A DNA stretch of 64,000 bases from Alphaproteobacteria bacterium (GCA_018820275.1 JAHJOO010000038.1:82926-146925); one strand, 5' to 3'; positions 44,270 through 54,143 are shown, counted from the first letter of the stretch. Made by a program: numbers and translations. The notes: generated from the sequence alone by a model not told the origin.

Positions 44270-44539
44270 CCGTCGGGGAGCTCTGGAGGCCTGGCCTCCG
44301 GGTCGAACGGAGGGTCTTCGGGCTTGCACGCCCGACGCGTAGCCCCTCCGCCACCAGGCCGCTTCAGAGCAAGTCGACGGTTACGCCCGTCGGAGCCGTC
44401 CATGCAAAGATATTGAGGGTTAACGACGCCATCCGGGGAACCGGGCGCGGCGATTTCGCCCGACGGGACGTGCGGCGCCGACGACACGCTGTCACGCTTT
44501 GGCCCCGTTCGTGCAACGGACTGGTCGTCCGCTTCGCTT
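44270..44539. other. Intergenic region without a gene, upstream of the MltB-like gene
   Basis: Between the rpmJ promoter and the transglycosylase start there is no convincing gene. A minus-strand frame (44266-44880) runs through it but has poor codon composition and overlaps the transglycosylase. The stretch holds AAAGATATTGAGGGTTAACG (44405-44424), an AT-rich island in a GC-rich setting that could be a promoter region for the transglycosylase. Nothing else was recognised. Confidence 0.5.
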
Positions 44540-45877
44540 ATGAGCCGAATGATGTCCCCAGAATCGCCCCGCCGCCCCGCCCGTGCCATGCGCCTGACCT
44601 CGAAAGTCCTGCTGGTGCTCACCGTCGCCGCCTGCGCGCCGATGGTCGAGGCGCCGCCGATGCCGGTGACCCTGCCGCCCGAGCCCCGGCCGGAGCAGCC
44701 GGTCCGCCCGACGCCCCAGCCGGAGCCGCAGCGCCCGGCCGAGGCGACGGTCGACCAGGCCGGCTTCGACGGCTGGAAGGAGGGCTTCCTGAACCGCCAC
44801 GGCGGCGCGCGTCGGGCCGAGTACGCGCGGGAGCTGGAGGGCCTGACGCCCGACCCGTCCGTTCTGCGCCTCGACCGCAACCAGCCGGAGTTCAGCCGCC
44901 CCGCGGGTGCCTACGTCCAGAATGCCGTGACGCCGGCGCGGATCGCCCAGGCGAAGCAGCGCGCCGACCGCGTGCCGTGGGAGGTGGTGCAGCGCTTCGG
45001 CGTGCCGACCGAAATCCTGCTGGCCATCTGGGCCCAGGAAAGCGCCTTCGGCGCGGTGCAGGGCGACATGGACGTGATCCGCTCGCTGGCCACCCTGGCC
45101 CATGACGGGCGCCGTCGCGACTGGGCCGAGGCCCAGCTGAAAAACGCGCTGGACATCGTGGTCGACGGCCGTCGCTCGCGGACGGGGCTGAAGGGCAGCT
45201 GGGCCGGGGCCATGGGCCAGACGCAGTTCATGCCCGACAACTATCTGCGCCTTGGCGTGGACCAGACCGGCGACGGCCTGGTCGACATCTGGGGATCCGA
45301 CGCCGACGCCCTGGCGTCCGCCGCCAACCTGCTGGCCCAGGCCGGATGGAAGCGGGGACAGTCGTGGGGCTATGAGGTGATCCTGCCGCCCGGCTTCGAC
45401 TATGCCCTCGCCGAGGGCGACGCGCGGCCGTGGAGCTTCTGGGCCGCGCGCGGCGTGCGTCTGGCCCAGGGCGGGGTGCCGACCGACGCCGAAGCGGCAG
45501 AGGCGGCGACCATCCTGCTGCCGCAGGGCGCGCGGGGCCCCGTCTTTCTGGCCCTGCCCAACCACTATGTGATCCGGCGCTACAACAACTCCGTCTCCTA
45601 TGCCCTCGCCATCGGCCTGACGGCCGACGGGGTGGCCGGCAAGCCGGGGCTGGTCACGCCCTGGCCCGAGGAGGCCCCGATCAGCCGCGACCAGCGCATC
45701 GGCGCGCAACGGGCCCTGACGGCGCTGGGCTTCGACACCCAGGGCATCGACGGCGTGGTGGGCGCGAACACCCGCGCGGCCCTGCGCCGCTGGCAGACGG
45801 CGAACGGACGCCTGCCCGACGGCCACCTGACCGCGGCCCTGGCCGACGAGCTCATCGCCTTGGCGCAGGGCCGCTGA
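44540..45877 (+). CDS. Lytic murein transglycosylase, MltB family, lipoprotein
   Basis: This 445-residue protein cuts peptidoglycan between MurNAc and GlcNAc. A lipobox ends with Cys (LTVAAC, Cys16 if the start is 44588, Cys32 if 44540), followed by a Pro-rich linker. The catalytic SLT-2 domain (about 80-370) has the essential Glu in IWAQESAFG and the GAMGQTQFMPDNYL motif. A peptidoglycan-binding domain follows (about 375-440; RALTALGFDTQGIDGVVGANT). Start choice 44540 is tentative; 44588 would give a standard lipoprotein signal. Convergent with the M28 peptidase gene. Confidence 0.88.
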   Translation: MSRMMSPESPRRPARAMRLTSKVLLVLTVAACAPMVEAPPMPVTLPPEPRPEQPVRPTPQPEPQRPAEATVDQAGFDGWKEGFLNRHGGARRAEYARELEGLTPDPSVLRLDRNQPEFSRPAGAYVQNAVTPARIAQAKQRADRVPWEVVQRFGVPTEILLAIWAQESAFGAVQGDMDVIRSLATLAHDGRRRDWAEAQLKNALDIVVDGRRSRTGLKGSWAGAMGQTQFMPDNYLRLGVDQTGDGLVDIWGSDADALASAANLLAQAGWKRGQSWGYEVILPPGFDYALAEGDARPWSFWAARGVRLAQGGVPTDAEAAEAATILLPQGARGPVFLALPNHYVIRRYNNSVSYALAIGLTADGVAGKPGLVTPWPEEAPISRDQRIGAQRALTALGFDTQGIDGVVGANTRAALRRWQTANGRLPDGHLTAALADELIALAQGR

Positions 45878-45884
45878 CGACGCC

Positions 45885-47546
45885 CTAGCGGCGGGCGGCG
45901 GCGCTGCGGTCCCGGACCGGGCCGAACTCCGACGTCGGCGACCACTGCGGCCAGTCGCGCGAGAAGGCCAGGTCGCGGCCGACGGCGTAGACCGCCTCGA
46001 GGTCCTCGACGGCGCCGCGGAAGTCCATGACGGGCAGCCATTCGTCCTGGGCCTGGTGATAGCGGCGCGCGCCGTATTCGCTGCGGGCCGCCTCGCGCTC
46101 GGCGATGGGCGCGTCGCGGAACTCGCCCGAGCCCTTGGGATAGGCCATGGGCACGCCGCGCTTGGCCAGCGGGAAGTGGTCCGAGCGGAAGTAGGTCCCC
46201 GCCGCATTGTTGGTGTCCGGCACGATCACGCGGCCCTGAGCGGCGGCGACGGCTTCCAGCCGGCCGTCCATGTCGGCCGACTGACCGTGCCCCGTCACGC
46301 CCAGACCGGACAGGCGGCCGTAGACGTTCATGGCGTCCAGATTGAAGCCGGCGACGGTCGTCTCCAGCGGATAGATCGGGTTGGCGGCATAGTATTCCGA
46401 GCCCAGCAGACCCGATTCCTCGGCGGTGAAGGCGATCATCACGATCGACCGCTCCGGCCGCGGGCCGGCCCCCCAGACGCGGGCCAGCTCGATCAGGCCG
46501 GCGATGCCCGAGGCATTGTCCACCGCGCCGTTGAAGATGCGGTCGCCCTCGGCGTCGGGCTCGCCCATGCCGATGTGGTCCCAATGACCGGTGTAGAGGA
46601 TGGTCTCGTCCGGATGCGTCGTGCCCGGCAGGCGGGCGATGACGTTGCGGGTGGTGATGGTGGTCGAGGAGACATCGTAGGCGGCGTCGATGGTCACCCC
46701 GGACAGATCCACAGGCCGGAAGTCGCGGCTGCGCGCGGCGACCTTCTGGGCCTCGAAGTCCAGCCCCGCGCGACGGAACAGGTCGACGGCCAGGTCGCGC
46801 TGGATCCAGCCTTCCAGCGGCACCCGCTCGGCGGCCGCGTTCTGGCGGACGATGTCGAACTGGGGCGTGGTCCAGCTGTTCTTGACGGTGGCCCAGCCGT
46901 AGGAGGCGGGCGCGGTCTCGTGCACCACGAGGACGCCGGCGGCGCCGCGGCGCGCGGCCTCGTCGTATTTATAGGTCCAGCGGCCGTAGTAGGTCATGGC
47001 CCGGCCGTTGAAGGTGTTCAGCTCGGGCTGCTCATAGTCGGCGTCGTTGACCAGCACGACGATGACCTTGCCGCGGACGTCGACGTCCTTGAAGTCGTCC
47101 CACTGACGCTCGGGGGCCGTGGTGCCGTAGCCGACGAAGACCAGCGGCAGGTCGGCCAGGGACTGGCGCTGGGCCGGCAGGCGCGTCGAGATGACGATCT
47201 GCTCGCCCTGGGTCACCGGAATGGCCTCGCCGCCGTGCTCGAACTGCGCGCGGGCGTTGGAGACGGTGAAGCGGTTCAGGGTGACGGCCTGGGTCCAGCC
47301 GCCGTTCTCGCCGCCGGGCTCGAAGCCCGCGGCCGCGAACGCGCGCGACAGATAGTCGACGACCTTGTCCTCGGCGGGGGTGGCGATGCCGCGTCCCTCG
47401 AACGAGTCGTCCGACAGCGCCTTCACGTGATCCGACAGGCGCTGAGCGTCGAAATCCGGCGCAGCGCCCCCTCCCCCCGCGTCCAACGAGGCGCAGGCGG
47501 ACAGGGCCAGCGCGCAGGCGGCGGCGGTCAGGAGCTTCAGGCGCAT
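45885..47546 (-). CDS. M28-family zinc aminopeptidase with PA domain, lipoprotein
   Basis: This 553-residue exported peptidase has a lipobox at Cys18 (ALALSAC). A protease-associated region (about 130-240) precedes the M28 catalytic domain. Zinc ligands and catalytic residues are visible as GHWDHIG, GAVDNASGIAG, FTAEESGLLGS, FNLDAMN and SDHFPLAKRG, so both zinc sites are complete. It probably removes N-terminal residues from peptides in the periplasm or at the outer membrane. It faces the MltB-like gene 3' to 3' with 7 bases between. ATG start 47546. Confidence 0.9.
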   Translation of the reverse strand: MRLKLLTAAACALALSACASLDAGGGGAAPDFDAQRLSDHVKALSDDSFEGRGIATPAEDKVVDYLSRAFAAAGFEPGGENGGWTQAVTLNRFTVSNARAQFEHGGEAIPVTQGEQIVISTRLPAQRQSLADLPLVFVGYGTTAPERQWDDFKDVDVRGKVIVVLVNDADYEQPELNTFNGRAMTYYGRWTYKYDEAARRGAAGVLVVHETAPASYGWATVKNSWTTPQFDIVRQNAAAERVPLEGWIQRDLAVDLFRRAGLDFEAQKVAARSRDFRPVDLSGVTIDAAYDVSSTTITTRNVIARLPGTTHPDETILYTGHWDHIGMGEPDAEGDRIFNGAVDNASGIAGLIELARVWGAGPRPERSIVMIAFTAEESGLLGSEYYAANPIYPLETTVAGFNLDAMNVYGRLSGLGVTGHGQSADMDGRLEAVAAAQGRVIVPDTNNAAGTYFRSDHFPLAKRGVPMAYPKGSGEFRDAPIAEREAARSEYGARRYHQAQDEWLPVMDFRGAVEDLEAVYAVGRDLAFSRDWPQWSPTSEFGPVRDRSAAARR

Positions 47547-47616
47547 GGGGACCCTCTTGGAGACGCGAAGAGGGCCGGAGGTTAGGGGGAGGTGCCCGGG
47601 GAGTCGAGGCGAACGG

Positions 47617-48192
47617 TCAGGGCACGACCGGATCGGCCGCCGGCCACCTGCTGTCGCCGCGGCGACGCAGCCGCAGCTCGATCACCCGCAGGGGCTCGCG
47701 CCCCGGCATGACGAAATCCCCGACCTCCACCCATTCGCCGTCGGCGAAGGTGGTGACGTAGCGGACTTCTCCGCCCCGGCTGGGGGTGGACCAGGCGAAA
47801 CCCGTCGGCGTGGCTTCCAGCGCGAAGTCGGCCGCCTGTCCGTTGGCGTAGGAGCGCATGACGTAGCGGTCCTCGGCGTCGTTCCAGCTGATCACCGCGA
47901 AGGCGTTGAAGCTAACCGTGCCGTCGGCCTCGGTCGTGCGGCCCTCGATCACCTTGATGGACCCGCCCAGCATGGGCCCGATGCGTTCGGTGTGAGGATG
48001 GGTCAGGGTCTGGCCGGGCCCGGCGTAGATGGTGGCCTGCCCCACCCATTCGCCGTCCATCCAGGCCAGCCGGCTCATGGCGTCGCGCTGCTCGGCGGTT
48101 CCGGCGGGCTGGGGGGTCATCTGGGCGAAGGCGGTCGAGGCTGCCGTCATCAGCACGACGGCGGCGGAGGCGGCGAGAACGGTGCGAAGCAT
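47617..48192 (-). CDS. Exported DUF1579-like beta protein
   Basis: This 191-residue protein has a signal peptide (cleavage near TAFA, residue 23) and a beta-rich mature part starting AMSRLAWMDGEWVGQATI, typical of the DUF1579/lipocalin-like group. Function is unknown. ATG 48192 has an excellent AAGGAGAG site four bases upstream; no longer start is supported. Just upstream, an AT-rich stretch (TTTACATTACAAC, 48212-48224) contains a tandem TTACA that may be a regulator site or -10 region. It lies downstream of the cytochrome bc1 operon terminator on the same strand. Confidence 0.7.
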   Translation of the reverse strand: MLRTVLAASAAVVLMTAASTAFAQMTPQPAGTAEQRDAMSRLAWMDGEWVGQATIYAGPGQTLTHPHTERIGPMLGGSIKVIEGRTTEADGTVSFNAFAVISWNDAEDRYVMRSYANGQAADFALEATPTGFAWSTPSRGGEVRYVTTFADGEWVEVGDFVMPGREPLRVIELRLRRRGDSRWPAADPVVP

Positions 48193-48253
48193 GAGGCTCT
48201 CCTTCCATAGCTTTACATTACAACGCACTTTCTCTGCGGCGGAGCAAGGCACG

Positions 48254-48284
48254 AAAAACCCGCCGGGCCGGAGCCGGGCGGGTT
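48254..48284 (-). terminator. rho-independent terminator of the cytochrome bc1 operon
   Basis: AACCCGCC at 48257-48264 pairs with GGCGGGTT at 48277-48284; on the minus strand the stem is followed by TTTTT. It lies 32 bases after the cytochrome c1 stop and before the exported protein gene at 48192. Confidence 0.8.
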
Positions 48285-48315
48285 GATCGTTTCAGCCGTC
48301 AGGCCGGGCGTCGCC

Positions 48316-49182
48316 TCAGTGGGCCACGCCCTTCCAGATGCGGCGATAGCTGGCATAGGTCAGGCCGAGGAACAGCAGCAGGAAGAGCATCACCCCGACG
48401 CCGGCCTGCTTGCGCTGGACCTGGTGCGGCTCGGACGCCCAGGCGATGAAGGCAGCCACGTCCTTGGAGTACTGGTCGACCGTCTGGGCCGTGCCGTCGT
48501 CGTAGGTCACCTGACCGTCGGACAGCGGCGGGGGCATGGCGATGAAGCCGCCCGGCGGCACGTGCGACGGGTCCCCGGTCCAGAACGGCGTCATGTCGCC
48601 CGCCATATAGGGGTTGTAGTACTGGCCGGTGTTGATCTGCAGACCCGCCGGCGCGGCGACGTAGCCGGTCAGCAGGGAGTAGATGTAGTTGGCCCCGTCG
48701 TGACGCGCCTTGGCCATGACCGACAGGTCGGGCGGGTAGGCGCCGCCATTGGCCGCGGCGCCGGCCGTGGCGTTCGGGTAGGGGTTCGGGAAGCGGTCGG
48801 CCGGGGTGGCCGGACGCATGATCGACTCGCCCGTCTCGGTGTCGATGTCCGAGACCTGGACCTCGGCGGCGAGCGCGCGGACGTAGCGGTTGGCCGCGGC
48901 GTTCTCGGCGTGCGGATCCCAGAACGGGCCGCCGCGCTCTCCCAGGGTGCGGAACGACAGCAGGTTCATGCCGTGGCACGAGGCGCAGACCTCGCGGTAG
49001 ACCTTGTAGCCGCGCTGCAGCTGGCCCTGGTCGAAGGTCCCGAACGGCCCCGAGAAGGTGAAGCCGCCCGAGCGCGGGTGCTTGGCACCGCCGCCGGCCG
49101 CGAGGGCCGGGGTCGCGGTGATCGCCAGCGCCGCGATGAGCACGGCGGCGACGGTCTTGAACAGGTTCATCGGACGATCCAT
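48316..49182 (-). CDS. petC: Cytochrome c1 of the bc1 complex
   Basis: Cytochrome c1 carries electrons from the Rieske centre to soluble cytochrome c. The 288-residue precursor has a signal peptide (cleavage near ALAAG), the heme c motif CASCH (EVCASCHGMNL), an axial Met in IAMPPPLS, and a C-terminal membrane helix (VGVMLFLLLFLGLTYASY) ending KGVAH. The ATG at 49182 follows the cytochrome b stop by 5 bases and has GAAGAAGGG upstream; an inner ATG at 49170 is possible. It is the last gene of the Rieske-b-c1 operon and has a terminator. Symbol choice follows petABC usage. Confidence 0.95.
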   Translation of the reverse strand: MDRPMNLFKTVAAVLIAALAITATPALAAGGGAKHPRSGGFTFSGPFGTFDQGQLQRGYKVYREVCASCHGMNLLSFRTLGERGGPFWDPHAENAAANRYVRALAAEVQVSDIDTETGESIMRPATPADRFPNPYPNATAGAAANGGAYPPDLSVMAKARHDGANYIYSLLTGYVAAPAGLQINTGQYYNPYMAGDMTPFWTGDPSHVPPGGFIAMPPPLSDGQVTYDDGTAQTVDQYSKDVAAFIAWASEPHQVQRKQAGVGVMLFLLLFLGLTYASYRRIWKGVAH

Positions 49183-49187
49183 CGGGG

Positions 49188-50513
49188 TCAGCCCTTCTTC
49201 TCGGCCTGGGCCATGGCGGCCGCAGGCGTCGCGCCGCCCGACAGCACCGGCTCGGACACCGAGGCCGGGACCGGCAGGGGCGTCTCGCGCAGGCCGACGA
49301 TCGGCATGATCACCAGGAAGAAGGCGAAGTAGTAGAGGGTCAGCAGGCGGGTCAGCCACAGGTAGGTGTTCAGGTCGCCGTCGATCAGGACGAAGGTCTT
49401 GAACGTACCGATCACCGGGGCGTCGGGCAGCTGGGCACCGCACCAGCCGAGGCCCATGCCGCCGAGCACGAAGAGGATGAAGAACACCTTCATCGTCGGG
49501 CGATAGCGCATCGACCGCACCTTCGACGTGTCCAGCCATGGCAGGACGAACAGGATGCCGATGGCCGCGAACATGGCGACGACGCCGCCGAACTTGTCCG
49601 GGATGGCCCGCAGGATCGCGTAGAAGGGCAGCATGTACCACTCGGGCACGATGTGCGCCGGCGTCTGCAGCGGGTTGGCCGGGATGTAGTTGTCGGCGTG
49701 ACCCAGGGCGTTCGGCATGAAGAAGACGAAGAAGGCGAACATCATCATGAACAGGATCAGCGCGACCCCGTCCTTGACCGTGTAGTACGGGTGGAACGGC
49801 AGGGTGTCCTTGGCGGTGCGGTCCTTGGGGATCAGGACGCCGACCGGGTTGTTCTGGCCCGCGGTGTGCAGCGCCCACAGGTGCAGGACGACCACGCCGA
49901 GGATCACGAACGGCAGCAGGTAGTGCAGCGAGAAGAAGCGGTTCAGCGTCGCGTTGTCGATCGCCGGGCCGCCGCGCAGCCAGATCAGGACGGGCTCGCC
50001 GATGATCGGGATCGCGCCGATCAGGTTGGTGATCACCTCGGCGCCCCAGAAGGACATCTGGCCCCAAGGCAGGACGTAGCCGAGGAAGGCGGTGGCGATC
50101 ATCAGGAAGAAGATCAGGCAGCCCAGGATCCAGATGATCTCGCGCGGGGCCTTGTAGGAGCCGTAGTAGAGGCCGCGCAGCATGTGGATGTAGACGGCGA
50201 TGAAGAACATCGACGCGCCGTTGGCGTGGACGTAGCGGATCAGCCAGCCGCCCGGCACGTCCCGCATGATGCGCTCGACCGAGGCGAAGGCCATCTCGAC
50301 GTTCGGCGTGTAGTGCATGGCCAGCACGACGCCGGTGATGATCTGCACCATCAGGCAGACCATCAGGATGGCCCCGAAGGTCCACCAGTAGTTGAGGTTC
50401 CGCGGCGTCGGCAGCGACATGTAGTCGGCGCCGAAGCGGATCACCGGCAGACGGGCGTCGAGCCACTTCTCGATGCCGGTCTTGGGGACGTAGGTGGATT
50501 CGTGTTCGCTCAT
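49188..50513 (-). CDS. petB: Cytochrome b of the bc1 complex
   Basis: Cytochrome b holds hemes bL and bH and the quinol sites Qo and Qi. The 441-residue protein has eight membrane helices. Conserved features include the early [30 protein letters not shown], and [19 protein letters not shown], shown in parts, and the [13 protein letters not shown] segment of the Qo site. The length, a little longer than mitochondrial forms, includes a C-terminal tail of about 25 residues. It lies 14 bases after the Rieske gene and 5 bases before cytochrome c1. Confidence 0.96.
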   Translation of the reverse strand: MSEHESTYVPKTGIEKWLDARLPVIRFGADYMSLPTPRNLNYWWTFGAILMVCLMVQIITGVVLAMHYTPNVEMAFASVERIMRDVPGGWLIRYVHANGASMFFIAVYIHMLRGLYYGSYKAPREIIWILGCLIFFLMIATAFLGYVLPWGQMSFWGAEVITNLIGAIPIIGEPVLIWLRGGPAIDNATLNRFFSLHYLLPFVILGVVVLHLWALHTAGQNNPVGVLIPKDRTAKDTLPFHPYYTVKDGVALILFMMMFAFFVFFMPNALGHADNYIPANPLQTPAHIVPEWYMLPFYAILRAIPDKFGGVVAMFAAIGILFVLPWLDTSKVRSMRYRPTMKVFFILFVLGGMGLGWCGAQLPDAPVIGTFKTFVLIDGDLNTYLWLTRLLTLYYFAFFLVIMPIVGLRETPLPVPASVSEPVLSGGATPAAAMAQAEKKG

Positions 50514-50527
50514 CTCTGTCCTACGCC

Positions 50528-51064
50528 TCAGCCGATCCGAACCGTGGAGCCGGCGGTGAATTCATAGTCGGGCACCACCAGGTTCAGGGGCGCGGGGCCC
50601 TTCCGGATGCGGCCCGAGGCGTCGTAGTGCGAGCCGTGGCACGGGCAGAACCAGCCGCCGAAATCGCCGGCGTTGAAGGTGGGGACGCAGCCCAGGTGGG
50701 TGCACGAGCCGATGACGACCAGGATGGCCTCGTGGCCGGCCTTGGTCCGGGCCGAGTCGGGCTCGGCGGGGCTGCCGACGGCACCCTCGGACCGGACCTT
50801 CTGCATCTCGGCGGCGGTGCGGTTGCGCACGAACACCGGCTTGCCCTGCCACTTGATGACGACCTGCATGCCCTCGAGCACCTTGGAGGTGTCGAACTCG
50901 ATGGTCGACAGGGCCAGGGTGTCGGCGGCCGGGTTCATCTGGTTGACCAGCGGCCAGGCCGCCATGACGCCGGCGCCGACGGCCGCGGCACCCGCGGCGA
51001 TGTGGATGAAGTCCCGGCGGGTGGCCTCTTCGCCACCGCCCTCTGTCACGACCGATTCGGCCAC
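50528..51064 (-). CDS. petA: Rieske iron-sulfur protein of the bc1 complex
   Basis: This subunit carries the [2Fe-2S] centre that takes the first electron from quinol. The 178-residue protein has a Tat-type N-terminus ([10 protein letters not shown]) with one membrane helix, then the cluster motifs CTHLGC and CPCHGSHYD. The N-terminal extension is somewhat acidic. The start is GTG at 51064. It is first in the operon with cytochrome b and c1, which together form the respiratory complex III. A 169-base gap to divergent trmL should hold the operon promoter; no clear motif was found. Confidence 0.96.
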   Translation of the reverse strand: MAESVVTEGGGEEATRRDFIHIAAGAAAVGAGVMAAWPLVNQMNPAADTLALSTIEFDTSKVLEGMQVVIKWQGKPVFVRNRTAAEMQKVRSEGAVGSPAEPDSARTKAGHEAILVVIGSCTHLGCVPTFNAGDFGGWFCPCHGSHYDASGRIRKGPAPLNLVVPDYEFTAGSTVRIG

Positions 51065-51232
51065 GTCTCACCTCTCGACCACCGCGACGCTGCGCGGTCC
51101 TTGGAACCGCGGCCCGCAAAATCGGCGTCCCGACCCCCGCGCGCCGTCCGTGCAAATGGCTGACGCCACTTGCGAAACAGTCGCAATTGAGGCCGCGACA
51201 AGCCCCCGGGCCGCGCGTATGAGGGCCTTAGA

Positions 51233-51730
51233 ATGCGTCTCGCCCTTTTTCAACCGGCCATCCCGCAGAACGTCGGCGCCTGCATCCGCCTGTCGGCCTG
51301 TTTCGGCGTCGCCCTGGACGTGGTGGGGCCTACGGCCTTTGCCCTGGACGACCGCGCCATGAAGCGCGCGGCCCTGGACTATGGGCCGCTGGGACACATG
51401 ACCGCACACGCCGACTGGGACGCCTTCCAGGCCGCGAGGCCGCCGGGCCGGCTGGTGCTGTTCACGACCCGGGGTGCCACGCCGCTGCAGGCCTTCGCCT
51501 TCCGCCAGGACGACGTCCTGCTGTTCGGCAGCGAGCCGACGGGCGCGCCGGATTTCGTGCACGAAGCGGCGGACGCGCGGGTGGTCATCCCCATTCAGCC
51601 GGGGGCGCGGTCGCTGAACCTGGCGGTCAGCGCGGGGATCGCGGTCTATGCCGCGACTATGGGGTGTTCCGCTCCAGCCCCGGGTGCCGGCCCTTCTGGC
51701 TTGCGGCGACGGCCTCGACCTGGCGCATAA
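51233..51730 (+). CDS. trmL: tRNA (cytidine(34)-2'-O)-methyltransferase TrmL
   Basis: TrmL methylates the wobble base of leucine tRNAs. The 165-residue SPOUT-fold protein has the family start MRLALFQPAIPQNVGACIRL, the DYGPLGHMTAH segment, and the late knot motifs LFGSEPTGAPDFVH and VVIPIQPGARSLNLAVSAGIA. The tail after about residue 142 is longer than usual and reads [14 protein letters not shown]. The last 74 bases overlap the convergent dipeptidase gene. ATG 51233 lies opposite the Rieske gene. Confidence 0.9.
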   Translation: MRLALFQPAIPQNVGACIRLSACFGVALDVVGPTAFALDDRAMKRAALDYGPLGHMTAHADWDAFQAARPPGRLVLFTTRGATPLQAFAFRQDDVLLFGSEPTGAPDFVHEAADARVVIPIQPGARSLNLAVSAGIAVYAATMGCSAPAPGAGPSGLRRRPRPGA

Positions 51731-52913
51731 CCCTCAGCACGTTCTCGCCCAGCAGCTTGCGCACGTCGGCGTCGGTCCAGCCGCGGCGATACAGTTCGGC
51801 GATCAGGGCCGGATAGGTCTCGACCCCGCCGAGGCCGTCGGGCAGGGCCGAGACCCCGTCGAAGTCGCCGCCCAGACCGACGTGGTCGATGCCCGCGACG
51901 CGGCGGACGTGGTCGATGTGGTCGGCCACGTCGGAAATGTCGGCCCGCGGCGGCGGATTGGCTGTGACCCAAGCGGCGACGCCCTCGCTCACCGCGGTCG
52001 GCGCTCCCGGGTGCAGGGATTTCAGCCGCGCCTCTTCCGCCGATCGCGCCGCGCCCCAGGCCCGCACGTCCTCCGAAACGAAGCTGGGCACGAAGGTGAT
52101 CATCACCACCCCGCCGTCCGCAGGCAGGAGGCGCAACACGGAATCCGGCACGTTGCGCGGGTGATCCGTCACGCCGCGCGCGCTGGAATGGGAAAAGATC
52201 ACCGGCGCCTCGGACACCCGCATGGCGTCCAGCATCGTCTCCTCCGAGACATGGCTGAGGTCGACCATGATGCCGAGCCGGTTCATCTCGCGCACCACCG
52301 CCTCGCCGAAGGGCGACAGCCCGCCCCATTTGGGCGCGTCGGTCGCCGAGTCGGCCCAGGTCGTGGTCGTCGAGTGGGTCAGCGTCATGTAGCGCACGCC
52401 CATGGCGTGGAAGACGCGCAGCAGACAAAGCGAATCGTTGATGGAATAGCCGCCCTCGATGCCGATCAGGCTGGCGATCCGGCCGCCGCGATGGATGCGC
52501 ACCACGTCGTCGGCCGTGTAGGCCAGCTCGAACGCCCCGGGATGGGCCGCGACCATGCGGCGGACCACGTCGATCTGTTCGAAGGTGGCCTGGGCCGCCT
52601 CCACGGGCGGCAGGGAGGCGGGGACGTAAGCCGACCAGAACTGCCCGCCCATGCCGCCCGCCTTCAGCCGCGGGATGTCGGTGTGCAGGTCCGTCGTGGC
52701 GTCGAGATCGGTCGACAGATCGACGGCGTGCGGATCCGACCCGTGGTTTTGCCGCAGGGCCCAGGGCAGGTCGTTGTGGCCGTCGATCAGCGGCGTGCGC
52801 TGCATGACGCGGCGCGCGCGCTCCTGAAGCTGGGCGTCGCTCTGATCCTGGGCGGCGGCGGGCGCCACCAGCAGCGCGCAGAGGGCGACGGACGACAGGA
52901 CGGCGCGGATCAT
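51657..52913 (-). CDS. Membrane dipeptidase, peptidase family M19
   Basis: This 418-residue protein has a signal peptide (cleavage near AAAQD) and is an exported renal-dipeptidase-like enzyme. Zinc-site motifs are DGHNDLPW near residue 44, the bridging Glu (GIEGGYSI), and later His residues in [11 protein letters not shown] and [15 protein letters not shown], and GGDFDGV. It hydrolyses dipeptides, possibly from peptidoglycan or exogenous peptides. The start ATG 52913 was preferred; the frame runs further upstream through hemF in antisense. Its 3' end overlaps trmL by 74 bases. Confidence 0.9.
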   Translation of the reverse strand: MIRAVLSSVALCALLVAPAAAQDQSDAQLQERARRVMQRTPLIDGHNDLPWALRQNHGSDPHAVDLSTDLDATTDLHTDIPRLKAGGMGGQFWSAYVPASLPPVEAAQATFEQIDVVRRMVAAHPGAFELAYTADDVVRIHRGGRIASLIGIEGGYSINDSLCLLRVFHAMGVRYMTLTHSTTTTWADSATDAPKWGGLSPFGEAVVREMNRLGIMVDLSHVSEETMLDAMRVSEAPVIFSHSSARGVTDHPRNVPDSVLRLLPADGGVVMITFVPSFVSEDVRAWGAARSAEEARLKSLHPGAPTAVSEGVAAWVTANPPPRADISDVADHIDHVRRVAGIDHVGLGGDFDGVSALPDGLGGVETYPALIAELYRRGWTDADVRKLLGENVLRVMRQVEAVAASQKGRHPGLERNTP

Positions 52914-53013
52914 GGACGGTTCCCCGGTTGCGCGCCGATCATGGCGCGGCAGGGCGGTCTGTCCAGCCCCGCCGGGTCTGGCGCGCCAGGCGGGCGCGTG
53001 CTTTAGCCCCGCC

Positions 53014-53871
53014 ATGCTGGACGATCGCAAAGACCGCGCGCGGGCCTGGTTCGAGACCCTGCGCGACCGTATCCACGCCGGGCTCGAGGCGCTTGAGGAC
53101 GAGGCGCCGGAAGACCTGTTCCCCGGTGACCCCGGCCGCTTCGTGCGCACGCCGTGGGCCCGCGCCGAAGGCGGCGGCGGCGTCATGGGGATGCTGCACG
53201 GCCGCCTTTTCGAAAAGGCGGGGGTGCACGTCTCCACCGTCCACGGGACCTTCCCCGCCGACTATGCGAAGTCGGTGCCGGGGGCCGCGGAGGATCCGCG
53301 TTTCTTCGCCACCGGCATCAGCCTGATCGTCCACCCGGTCAGTCCGCGCGTGCCGGCGGTGCACATGAACACCCGCTTCATCGCCACCACGAAGAGCTGG
53401 TTCGGTGGCGGCGCCGACCTGACGCCGGTGCTGGACGTGGACCGGTCGCAGGACGCGCCCGACGCGGCGGCCTTTCACGCCGCCATGAAGGCCGCCTGCG
53501 ACGCCTTCGATCCGGACTGGCATGCGAAGTACAAGGCCTGGTGCGACGAGTATTTCTGGCTGCCGCACCGCAACGAGCCGCGCGGGATCGGCGGCATCTT
53601 CTACGACCACCACGACAGCGGCGACTGGGATCACGACTTCGCCTTCACCCAGGCCGTGGGGTCGGCCTTTCTGGACGTCTACGCCGCCATCGTGCGCGGC
53701 CGCATTCACGAGTCGTGGACCGACGCCGAGCGCGAGGAGCAGCTGGTCCGGCGCGGGCGCTATGTGGAGTTCAACCTGCTGTACGACCGCGGCACCATGT
53801 TCGGCCTGAAGACCGGCGGCAACGTGGAGTCGATCCTCAGCTCGATGCCGCCGGTGGTGCGCTGGCCGTGA
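53014..53871 (+). CDS. hemF: Oxygen-dependent coproporphyrinogen III oxidase
   Basis: HemF converts coproporphyrinogen III to protoporphyrinogen IX using oxygen, a late heme step. The 285-residue protein is the usual length. Family motifs include [29 protein letters not shown], the GGGADLTP segment and [14 protein letters not shown], and the C-terminal [22 protein letters not shown] 53014 was chosen over longer starts that would read antisense to the dipeptidase gene. Oxygen dependence fits an aerobic organism with bc1. It ends 6 bases before the convergent small gene. Confidence 0.95.
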   Translation: MLDDRKDRARAWFETLRDRIHAGLEALEDEAPEDLFPGDPGRFVRTPWARAEGGGGVMGMLHGRLFEKAGVHVSTVHGTFPADYAKSVPGAAEDPRFFATGISLIVHPVSPRVPAVHMNTRFIATTKSWFGGGADLTPVLDVDRSQDAPDAAAFHAAMKAACDAFDPDWHAKYKAWCDEYFWLPHRNEPRGIGGIFYDHHDSGDWDHDFAFTQAVGSAFLDVYAAIVRGRIHESWTDAEREEQLVRRGRYVEFNLLYDRGTMFGLKTGGNVESILSSMPPVVRWP

Positions 53872-53877
53872 CCGCGG

Positions 53878-54078
53878 TCAGAACTGACGCAGGATCACGG
53901 CATAACATTCCCGTTGCTGGCAGTAGTACATGACGCCGCCGCTCTGAACGTAGCCGCTGCCGGCGGGGACCGACTGGGCCTCGCTGGGGGCGGCCCTGAA
54001 CGTGAGGCCCACGACGACGCCGAGCGCGAGCAGCAGGACGGCGAGGCCCAGGTCGCGGGCCTTGATCTGGATGGTCAT
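53878..54078 (-). CDS. Small single-pass membrane/exported protein, 66 residues
   Basis: This 66-residue protein has a basic start and one helix (LGLAVLLLALGVVVGLTF), then a short tail with two cysteines in MYYCQQRECYAVIL. The tail is probably periplasmic, where the cysteines could form a disulfide. ATG 54078 has an ideal GGAGGAAAG site. No family is recognised. It lies convergent to hemF, 6 bases away, and downstream of the amidotransferase gene on the same strand. Confidence 0.7.
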   Translation of the reverse strand: MTIQIKARDLGLAVLLLALGVVVGLTFRAAPSEAQSVPAGSGYVQSGGVMYYCQQRECYAVILRQF

Positions 54079-54143
54079 CAGCTTTCCTCCGGGTGACGGA
54101 ACCGGAGAGTGGCACGGCCGGGCGCGCGCGCCGACTGACGGGA

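Noticed and set aside
44266..44880. Minus-strand frame in the gap before the MltB-like gene
   Set aside because: It overlaps the transglycosylase gene and shows weak third-position GC in its free part. A short real gene at its 3' end cannot be fully excluded.
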